A stretch of 13,390 nt of DNA, from contig JAOZTW010000064.1 of assembly GCA_029938985.1 (NCBI GenBank), positions 1 to 13,390 of the forward strand. The letters run 5' to 3'. Position 1 is the first letter of the stretch, and each line of letters starts with the position of its first letter. The notes under the pieces were generated by a model. That model did no database searches and was not told the origin of the DNA. It saw nothing but the letters and a program-made list of their open reading frames with translations. Source of the stretch: Bacteroidales bacterium. GTDB lineage: Bacteria; Bacteroidota; Bacteroidia; Bacteroidales; JAOZQN01. Made by a program: the position numbers and the translations under genes. This document shows, one piece after another, positions 6,970 through 13,390 of the stretch.

Positions 6970-7092
6970 AAAATAAATTTTAAAATCCTTATTTATTCAA
7001 AATAAATTTCATTTTTTTTAATAAAAATATTTTTTTAAAATTTCTAAATTTTATTTTTATCATAAAAATATTAATTTTGAGTTTTATAAATA

Positions 7093-7100
7093 TAGTTTTG
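7093..7100 (+). promoter_or_regulatory. Promoter -7 box candidate for the restriction-modification operon
   Basis: TAGTTTTG is identical to the proximal box at the EF-G gene and lies 34 nt before the ATG at 7135. A TTTG occurs at 7076-7079, but only 13 bp upstream, short of the usual 19. It probably drives the cluster beginning at 7135, since the next gene follows after 5 nt. Confidence 0.45.
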
Positions 7101-7134
7101 CTTTTTTGCAAATTAATATAAAACATTTTTTTTA

Positions 7135-10100
7135 ATGAAACAACTTGACTTAAATAATATAACAAATAAAATTTATAAAAATCAAAAAATTATTTTGACA
7201 AATTTAGAAAATTTTATTTTTGAAATAGAAAAATTCATTAAATCTATTGATTCAAAATCATCAGAAGAGCATTTAAAATATCCACTTAGGGATTTCCTGA
7301 AAAATACATTTTATCAGAAAAACGAAATAAATACAAAAGGTAATATTGATTTTACAATCAATCTTAATAATTCTCAAAATAAAAACCTTGGTGTAATAAT
7401 AGAGACCAAAGCACCAAACAGTAATGAAATGATTACTCGTAATAACTTACAAGCAAAATCTATGTATCAATGCTTGCTGTATTATTTGCAAGAACGAATA
7501 ACCAACCAAAACAATGATTTAAAACACATTATTATTACTAATTTTTATGAATGGTTTGTTTTTGATGCAAATAATTTTGAACAATTATTTTATAATAATG
7601 GAAAAAAAGCTCTTGTAAAAGAATTTATAAATTGGGAAAAAGGAAAAAAAACAAGCAAAAAAACAAGCTTATTTTATAAAGAAATTGCACCCAAATATAT
7701 TGAAGAAATTAGCCAATCTATACAATTTTTATATTTTAATTTAAAAAATTTAGATATTGATTTGAAGTTAAATAAAATAAAAATCTTAGCTTTATATAAA
7801 ATATTTTCATCTGAATTTTTATTAAAAAAGTCATTTGCAAACGATAGCAACACTTTAGATAAAGAATTTTATTTTGAATTATTATATATTATAGGTCTTG
7901 AAGAAAAAACTGAAAAAGGCAAAACAGTAATAAAAAGAAAGCAAAAAAAACAACATGCTTCTTTAATTGAAAATACGATTTCTATTGTAAACTCCGAAGA
8001 ACGATTAGATATGTTGGAAAACCCAGAACAATACGGAGCGAACAATGAGGAACAAATTGAAATTATAGCTTTAGAATTAAATATTTTATGGATTAATCGC
8101 ATAATATTTTTAAAACTTCTTGAAGCTCAATTAATTAATTATCATAATAATAATTCTGATTTTAAATTTCTTAATTATGAAACAATTCAAGATTTTGACG
8201 AACTAAACGAACTGTTTTTTAGAATAATTGCAAAAAAAACAAATGAAAGACCATATTATTTGAAACAGAAATTTGCAAAAATTCCTTATCTTAACAGTTC
8301 TTTATTTGAAATAAGCAAGTTAGAAAAACAAATTATTAGAATAAATAGTTTAAAAAGTCGCATAGAACTCCCACTGTTTAATAAAACTGTTTTAAAAAAT
8401 GGACAAAAAACATTACCTATTTTACAGTATATTTTTAAATTCCTTGATGCTTTTGATTTTACAAGTGCTAATAGAGGCGAAATACAAAAAGAACAAAAAA
8501 ACTTAATAAATGCTTCAGTACTTGGACTTGTGTTTGAAAAAATAAATGGATACAAAGACGGTTCATTTTTTACACCAGGCTATATAACAACGTCTATTAG
8601 CAGAGAGACTATTAGACAAACTGTTGTTAATAAATTTATTGAAGCGGGATTTAAAAATATTAATAATTTTGAAAATATAAAAAGAGTAATAACAAATATA
8701 GAAGATGCAAATAAAATTGTAAATAGTATAAAAATTTGTGACCCCGCAGTTGGTTCTGGGCATTTTCTTGTGTCGGCTTTAAATGAATTGCTAACTATAA
8801 AATCGGAACTTGGTATTTTACAATATAAAAATGGTAATCCTATAATTAATTATAAAGCTGAAATTGAAAACGATGAACTTATTATAATAAATAAATTTAC
8901 AGAAGAGATTTTTGAATACAATTTGAGTAAACAAGCAAACATAATTGATTATAAACAGGACTTACAAGAAGCAATTTTTTATGAAAAAGAAACTATAATT
9001 GAAAACTGTCTTTTTGGTGTTGACATAAATCCTAATTCTGTAAATATATGTAGATTAAGACTTTGGATTGAACTACTTAAACATTCATATTACAAACAAT
9101 CAAATTTGGGTTTAGAATTACAAACATTACCAAATATTGATATTAACATAAAAGAAGGAAATTCGCTGGTTTCAAAATTTGCTCTTAGAAATGGATATAG
9201 CTCAATACCAAACGGACAAATAAAAAAAATGGTAATTGCTACAAGAAAATATAAAGAACAAGTAGTTATTTATAAATCGACAAGTGATAAAACAACCAAA
9301 AAAAATTGTGAAAAAGAAATAGAAAAACTTAAAAATCAATTTATTAGATTTGTTAATCCCAAAGATAAAGATTATTTAGTTTTGCGAAATATGAAAGTAA
9401 AATTAATGGAAATTCAAAGTCAAAATCCGATGTTGATGACAAAAGAGGATAGGAAAACATGGAAACATAATTTGAATATTTTACCTTCAAAAATTAATGA
9501 ATTAGAAAAAGAGTTTGAACAAAAACAGATAAATATTTATGAGAAAGCTTTTGAATGGCGTTTTGAATTTCCAGAAGTTTTGGATAAAAATGGTAATTTT
9601 CAGGGTTTTGATATAGTTTTAGGAAATCCACCATATATAACTTTATTACTTGGTAAAAAACAAGAAAACAAAAATTTGTGGATTACAAATTATTATAAAC
9701 AAAACTATCAATTGTTTGAATATAAGGGAAATACATATACCTTATTTATTGAAAAAGCTAACGAAATTTTAAATAAAAATGGTATATTTTCATATATTGT
9801 TCCAAGTACTGTTTTGCTTGGTAATACTTATAGTAAAACAAGAAAATTTTTGTTAGAAAATAATTTATATCAGTTAATAAATTTTTCGGAAGAAATTTTT
9901 GAACAGGCAAATATTGGAGGAGTTTCTATTTTTTTTGCTAATAAAAACAACAAAAACAAACAGATAGAATACACAGATATTAACAATATTTCTAAGTTTA
10001 ATGAAAATAAATATAACACGCAAATTATTCAAAAAAAACATGTTATGTCATCTTATTTGAATAAATTTTATTCAAATTCTAATATATTTTCTATTCTAAA

Positions 10101-10749
10101 AAAGATAGAATCAAAAAATACTGAAAAATTAGAAAATATTGTAAAATCTTATCAAGGTATAATAACAGGAAATAATAAGAAATTTTTATCAATAAAAAAA
10201 ACAAATTATAGACATAAAAAAATAGTAAGAGGAAAAGATATTCAAAAATATATTTTTAGTTTTAATAAAAATTATATTCTTTTTAAACCCAAAGAATTAT
10301 GGAGCAACACCAATACTGATTATTTTTATAGAGACGAAAAATTAATAAGTCGCCAAACGTCAGATAAATTAATTGCATGTTATGACAATAGCAAAATATT
10401 AACATTAGATAGCACTCATATTCATGTTTTAATAAATGAAAATTATTTTTTAAAATATGTTCTCGCTTTATTTAATTCAAAGCTTTTAAATTTTTATTAT
10501 CAATCTTATGTGAACGAGGGGAAGCGAGTTTTTGCACAAGTAAAAATTGTAATTATAAAAACATTACCTATAAAAATGATTTCAAAAACGGAACAACAAG
10601 TCTTTGTAAACAAAGTAGATGAAATTATTAAAATAAAAAATAAGAATTCAACAACCGATATAACAAAAATACAAAATGAAATAGACCAGTTAGTTTACAA
10701 ACTTTATAACATAACTGAAAACGAAATAAAAATAATTAATCCAAAATAA
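7135..10749 (+). CDS. Type IIG restriction-modification enzyme (nuclease-methylase-specificity fusion)
   Basis: A 1204-residue protein that appears to combine DNA cleavage and N6-adenine methylation. The N-terminal region has GNIDFTI (Asp72) and IIETK (Glu90, Lys92), a PD-(D/E)XK-like nuclease signature. The methylase core has CDPAVGSGHF (535-544, SAM binding), GVDINPNS (628-635) and GNPPYI (NPPY at 831-834, catalytic). The segment between the first two (ENDELIII and IIENCLFGVDINP) is typical of Eco57I/TaqI-type Bacteroidota enzymes. From about residue 995, ENIVKSYQGIITGNNK begins a TaqI-like C-terminal specificity region. The frame is uninterrupted and no separate methylase or specificity gene is present, so it should be self-sufficient. 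The gene looks more A/T-rich than its neighbours, most clearly in the recognition region. The recognition site cannot be read from the sequence. A solitary methylase is the main alternative if the nuclease is inactive. Confidence 0.88.
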   Translation: MKQLDLNNITNKIYKNQKIILTNLENFIFEIEKFIKSIDSKSSEEHLKYPLRDFLKNTFYQKNEINTKGNIDFTINLNNSQNKNLGVIIETKAPNSNEMITRNNLQAKSMYQCLLYYLQERITNQNNDLKHIIITNFYEWFVFDANNFEQLFYNNGKKALVKEFINWEKGKKTSKKTSLFYKEIAPKYIEEISQSIQFLYFNLKNLDIDLKLNKIKILALYKIFSSEFLLKKSFANDSNTLDKEFYFELLYIIGLEEKTEKGKTVIKRKQKKQHASLIENTISIVNSEERLDMLENPEQYGANNEEQIEIIALELNILWINRIIFLKLLEAQLINYHNNNSDFKFLNYETIQDFDELNELFFRIIAKKTNERPYYLKQKFAKIPYLNSSLFEISKLEKQIIRINSLKSRIELPLFNKTVLKNGQKTLPILQYIFKFLDAFDFTSANRGEIQKEQKNLINASVLGLVFEKINGYKDGSFFTPGYITTSISRETIRQTVVNKFIEAGFKNINNFENIKRVITNIEDANKIVNSIKICDPAVGSGHFLVSALNELLTIKSELGILQYKNGNPIINYKAEIENDELIIINKFTEEIFEYNLSKQANIIDYKQDLQEAIFYEKETIIENCLFGVDINPNSVNICRLRLWIELLKHSYYKQSNLGLELQTLPNIDINIKEGNSLVSKFALRNGYSSIPNGQIKKMVIATRKYKEQVVIYKSTSDKTTKKNCEKEIEKLKNQFIRFVNPKDKDYLVLRNMKVKLMEIQSQNPMLMTKEDRKTWKHNLNILPSKINELEKEFEQKQINIYEKAFEWRFEFPEVLDKNGNFQGFDIVLGNPPYITLLLGKKQENKNLWITNYYKQNYQLFEYKGNTYTLFIEKANEILNKNGIFSYIVPSTVLLGNTYSKTRKFLLENNLYQLINFSEEIFEQANIGGVSIFFANKNNKNKQIEYTDINNISKFNENKYNTQIIQKKHVMSSYLNKFYSNSNIFSILKKIESKNTEKLENIVKSYQGIITGNNKKFLSIKKTNYRHKKIVRGKDIQKYIFSFNKNYILFKPKELWSNTNTDYFYRDEKLISRQTSDKLIACYDNSKILTLDSTHIHVLINENYFLKYVLALFNSKLLNFYYQSYVNEGKRVFAQVKIVIIKTLPIKMISKTEQQVFVNKVDEIIKIKNKNSTTDITKIQNEIDQLVYKLYNITENEIKIINPK

Positions 10750-10754
10750 TTTAT

Positions 10755-11774
10755 ATGTATCAAATAGATAAAGATAAAGTAAAAAAAATAAAAGAAATTG
10801 TTAGTAAATCAAAAAAAATATTGATTACTGGACACACTAATCCTGATGGTGATGCAATTGGCTCTGCACTATCACTTTTTCATTTTTTTAATAAATTAGA
10901 TATTGAAACAACTGTTGTTATGCCCGACGAAATAACTAATTCCACAAGCTGGTTAGTAGGTGCAAATTCAATATTGATAAACGAAGATAATAAAGCTCTT
11001 GTAAGCAAGCATGTTGCGGAGGCTGATGTAATATTTTGTGTGGATTTTAATGAACCCAAAAGACTAAAATCGTTAAAAGATGCTGTTGTTGCTTCAAAAG
11101 CCGTAAAAGTAATGATAGACCATCACCCCCAACCTAATGATTTTGTGGATTTTACATTTTCGGACACAAATATAAGTTCTGCCTCTGAATATGTTTATTA
11201 TTTTTTGAAAGAATATAATAATAATTTGATTGATAAAACTATAGCTGAATGTATTTTTCTTGGTATTACAACTGACACTGGTTGTTTTAATTTTAGTTCT
11301 GCAACTTCGCCAACTTTTATTGCCGCAGCCGAATTGCTGGCTTATGGAGTTGATAAACAAAAAATATTGAGTAATACTTTTGATAATTATTCGGAGAATA
11401 GAATGAGACTTATGGGCTATGTGCTTCAAGAAAAACTTGTTGTAATGCCGGAACAAAAAGCGGCTTACATAGGTATTACTAAAGAAGAATTTGAAAAATT
11501 TGATTATCAAAATGGAGACCATGAATATTTTGTAAACCTTGCATTATCAATTAAAAATGTTGAAGTATCTGCATTATTTCTGGAGATGGAGGAATCTGTA
11601 AGAATTTCTTTGAGGTCGGGCAGTGATTTTGATGTTAATGTATTGGCTCGCAAATATTTTAAGGGCGGTGGACATAAAAAAGCTGCTGGCGGAAAATTGT
11701 ATATGAGTTTGGTGGATACAATATCAAGATTTGAAAAAGCAATAATTGCATCAATGAATATTAAAAATAACTAA
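10755..11774 (+). CDS. nrnA: DHH-family bifunctional oligoribonuclease / pAp phosphatase
   Basis: A 339-residue cytoplasmic phosphoesterase of the NrnA type, which degrades very short RNAs (nanoRNA) and dephosphorylates 3'-phosphoadenosine 5'-phosphate, using divalent metals. Visible motifs are GHTNPDGDAIGSA (26-38), VDFNEP (96-101), IDHHP (121-125, the DHH signature), GITTDTGCF (170-178) and the DHHA1 substrate-binding GGGHKKAAG (304-312). Length and motif order are normal. It starts 5 nt after the restriction-modification gene and ends 13 nt before the prolyl isomerase gene, so the three probably share a transcript. No promoter is visible in the 5-nt gap. Confidence 0.93.
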   Translation: MYQIDKDKVKKIKEIVSKSKKILITGHTNPDGDAIGSALSLFHFFNKLDIETTVVMPDEITNSTSWLVGANSILINEDNKALVSKHVAEADVIFCVDFNEPKRLKSLKDAVVASKAVKVMIDHHPQPNDFVDFTFSDTNISSASEYVYYFLKEYNNNLIDKTIAECIFLGITTDTGCFNFSSATSPTFIAAAELLAYGVDKQKILSNTFDNYSENRMRLMGYVLQEKLVVMPEQKAAYIGITKEEFEKFDYQNGDHEYFVNLALSIKNVEVSALFLEMEESVRISLRSGSDFDVNVLARKYFKGGGHKKAAGGKLYMSLVDTISRFEKAIIASMNIKNN

Positions 11775-11787
11775 AAATTCTATAAAA

Positions 11788-12324
11788 ATGAAAAAATATT
11801 TGTTAAGCTGTTTCATAATTGTTATAATTGTAGCATTATATTCTTGTAGAGAAGAAAAAACAAAAAATTATAATAGAACAAATTATGACGAAACTCTAAT
11901 AAAAATAAATAAATATCTTATTAAAGAAGATGCTGAAAGAATTGAGAGCTTTATAGAAAGAAAAAAATGGGATATGAAACAAAGCGAAACAGGACTCTGT
12001 TATCAAATATATGAGAATGGAGACAATGCGGGAGAGCTTGCGAAAAAAGGAGATATTGCAACCCTCAATTTTAGAGTTGAACTATTAGATGGAACTTTAT
12101 GTTATAGCTCCGATTCTACTGGTGCTAAGAAATTTAAAATAGCATTTTCTGATGTAGAAAGTGGTCTTAATGAAGGTATGAGATTATTAAAAGTTGGCGA
12201 TAAAGCTCGCTTTATTATGCCTCCATACATGGCTCACGGATTGCTTGGCGACGACTATAAAATTCCTCCAAGAGCAATAATATTGTATGATATTGAAGTA
12301 CTTGACATAGAGTCAATTAATTAG
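11788..12324 (+). CDS. FKBP-type peptidyl-prolyl isomerase lipoprotein, GldI-like
   Basis: A 178-residue exported protein. The N-terminus is a lipoprotein signal ending LYSC, with Cys20 as the lipid-anchored residue. A charged linker (about 21-60) leads to an FKBP domain (about 86-174) with GDIATLNFRVELLDG, GLNEGMRLLKVGDKARFIMPP, AHGLLGD and IPPRAIILYDIEVL. It should catalyse proline isomerisation and help proteins fold in the periplasm. Length, lipobox and position after nrnA resemble GldI, which in Flavobacterium johnsoniae is needed for gliding. The window has no other gliding or type IX secretion gene, so the name is withheld; non-motile relatives also carry such proteins. Confidence 0.88.
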   Translation: MKKYLLSCFIIVIIVALYSCREEKTKNYNRTNYDETLIKINKYLIKEDAERIESFIERKKWDMKQSETGLCYQIYENGDNAGELAKKGDIATLNFRVELLDGTLCYSSDSTGAKKFKIAFSDVESGLNEGMRLLKVGDKARFIMPPYMAHGLLGDDYKIPPRAIILYDIEVLDIESIN

Positions 12325-12383
12325 GTTTTCTTTAGGAGTGTCCTTTATATTAATTTTAATTAACAATTTTAAACATAAAAATT

Positions 12384-13115
12384 ATGAAATATTCATTATT
12401 AATTTTTGTTGTTCTTCTTAATCTTAATTTGTGTGCTCAAAGCCAGACCGAATATCCACGTGTAAGAAAAGCCCATAAAGATAAAGATGAATATATCCAA
12501 AATCTTGTAAAAGAAAAAGGTATAGATAACAATAAATACGATATTCTAATTACGGCATATAAGAAAGAAGAAATTTTACAAGTGTGGATAAAACCCAAAA
12601 CAAGAGACACTTATGAGAAACTTATAAGTTACGATTTTTGCAATTCAAGTGGAGTACTTGGTCCAAAACGTCAATCTGGTGATTTACAAATACCAGAGGG
12701 TTTTTATTATATTTCATATTTTAACCCTGCAAGTAGTTATTATTTATCCTTAAAAGTAAGTTACCCAAACCAATCTGATAGAATACTTGGAGTAAAAAAT
12801 AAACTTGGAGGTGATATTTTTATTCATGGTGCTTGCTGTACAATAGGCTGTATTCCCATTACAGATGATAAAATTATGGAACTTTATGTTTTATGCTTAG
12901 AAGCAAGAAGTGGTGGACAAAAAAGAATTCCAGTTTATATTTTTCCTGCAAAATTAGATACTAAAAATTTTGATATTTTAAAACGGCAATTTAAAGAGCA
13001 ACAGGAACTTATAGACTTTTGGACTAACATTAAAGAAGGATATGAATTGTTTTGCAAAAACAAAAAAAAGGTTAATTTTAGTGTAAATAGTAAAGGAAAA
13101 TACATTTTTAAATAA
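12384..13115 (+). CDS. Exported L,D-transpeptidase (YkuD/YafK-type) family protein
   Basis: A 243-residue protein with a type I signal peptide (hydrophobic to about residue 17, probable cleavage before Gln in CAQSQ). The preceding residues LNLC do not make a good lipobox. The YkuD-like catalytic motif is IHGACCTIGCIPIT, with His148 and Cys156. Upstream, SGDLQIPEGFYYISYFNP is the usual strand before the active site in YafK-like members. Family members form or cleave links in peptidoglycan through a cysteine acyl-enzyme. Which reaction it performs is not visible. Cys151 and Cys152 lie unusually close to the catalytic cysteine. It follows the FKBP gene by 59 nt in the same direction and may belong to the same operon. 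Confidence 0.8.
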   Translation: MKYSLLIFVVLLNLNLCAQSQTEYPRVRKAHKDKDEYIQNLVKEKGIDNNKYDILITAYKKEEILQVWIKPKTRDTYEKLISYDFCNSSGVLGPKRQSGDLQIPEGFYYISYFNPASSYYLSLKVSYPNQSDRILGVKNKLGGDIFIHGACCTIGCIPITDDKIMELYVLCLEARSGGQKRIPVYIFPAKLDTKNFDILKRQFKEQQELIDFWTNIKEGYELFCKNKKKVNFSVNSKGKYIFK

Positions 13116-13122
13116 AATTAAC
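13071..13122 (+). terminator. Possible terminator overlapping the transpeptidase stop
   Basis: GTTAATTTTA (13071-13080) is the exact complement of TAAAATTAAC (13113-13122), which contains the stop codon, and TTTTTTATT follows. The 32-nt loop is long for a terminator and the stem is A/T-rich, so this is only a candidate for the operon end. Confidence 0.3.
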
Positions 13123-13307
13123 TTTTTTATTGTAACAAAATTCATATATTACAGTATAAGAATATATAAATATTTTAAAATAATAGAATAATTCTTTGTT
13201 AAAAAAACACTTACACACTTAACATATTTTATCAATTATTAACAAAATAAACTATTATTTCGGTATAACATTTGTACATTTATATTATAAAATTTGATTA
13301 AAATTAT

Positions 13308-13390
13308 CGGCATTTTTCATAAATGCAAATTACTGCGTTATTTTGATTATTTTAAAATACTCATTTACAATAAGTAAACTGCGGTATTTA
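13308..13390. mobile_element. Second copy of the TTGGC-type repeat, cut by the window edge
   Basis: It matches 6290-6372 at 78 of 83 positions without gaps, including CATAAATGCAAATTA and the core hairpin CTCATTTAC-AATAA-GTAAAC. TTAT precedes it (13304-13307), as it does the first copy. The right terminal repeat should lie beyond the window. The intergenic stretch before it (13116-13307) shows no gene or clear promoter. Confidence 0.8.

Noticed and set aside
7135..10749. BREX PglX or a multi-gene defence island
   Set aside because: An N-terminal nuclease-like motif is fused to the methylase, and none of the BREX partner genes (brxA, brxB, brxC, pglZ, brxL) flank it. The neighbours are housekeeping genes.
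11094..11522. 142-codon - strand reading frame within nrnA
   Set aside because: It is antisense to a fully conserved NrnA gene, and its product is composition-driven with no recognisable motif.

Overview
The window looks like a chromosomal segment of an A+T-rich member of the Bacteroidota. Three things point there. Promoter-like sites match the Bacteroidota pattern (TTTG, about 19 bp, TAnnTTTG) rather than the usual sigma-70 boxes. Starts are preceded by A-rich tracts and lack clear Shine-Dalgarno sequences. The gene families (7TM/SpoIIE-type phosphatase, UspA pair protein, NrnA followed by an FKBP lipoprotein) are typical of the phylum. No genus can be named from the sequence alone.

Left part (1-6483), all on the + strand: an elongation factor G gene with its own promoter and a leader of about 180 nt carrying an 11-bp inverted repeat; a membrane sensor phosphatase (lipobox, 7TMR-DISM-like sensor domain, seven membrane segments, coiled coil, SpoIIE/PP2C domain); and a universal stress protein gene. 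Every intergenic gap here holds a palindromic element. Two (2491-2604 and 5262-5401) share GGCTACCC...GGGTAGCC termini but carry unrelated inner hairpins. The second is flanked by a perfect 8-bp direct repeat and lies just upstream of the stress-protein start. A second family (6289-6416, with a truncated copy from 13308 to the window edge) has TTGGC/GCCAA-type ends and a central hairpin. That hairpin recurs alone at 2688-2731. A rho-independent terminator at 6438-6480 closes this part.

Middle and right part (6484-13115): ndk on the - strand, convergent with the stress-protein gene and divergent from a + strand cluster. The cluster is a one-polypeptide restriction-modification enzyme of type IIG (N-terminal PD-(D/E)XK-like nuclease, N6-adenine methylase motifs, C-terminal recognition domain), nrnA only 5 nt downstream, an FKBP-type prolyl isomerase lipoprotein resembling GldI, and an exported L,D-transpeptidase-family protein. 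From memory, ndk, nrnA and gldI are often neighbours in Bacteroidota, so the restriction-modification gene looks like an insertion that now shares a transcription unit with housekeeping and envelope genes.

Functional themes are translation, stress and signalling on the left, and nucleotide turnover, DNA defence and cell-envelope maturation on the right. I see no CRISPR array, tRNA, rRNA, transposase or prophage gene. The most unusual content is the small palindromic repeats and the placement of the restriction-modification gene, not a clearly new multi-gene system.
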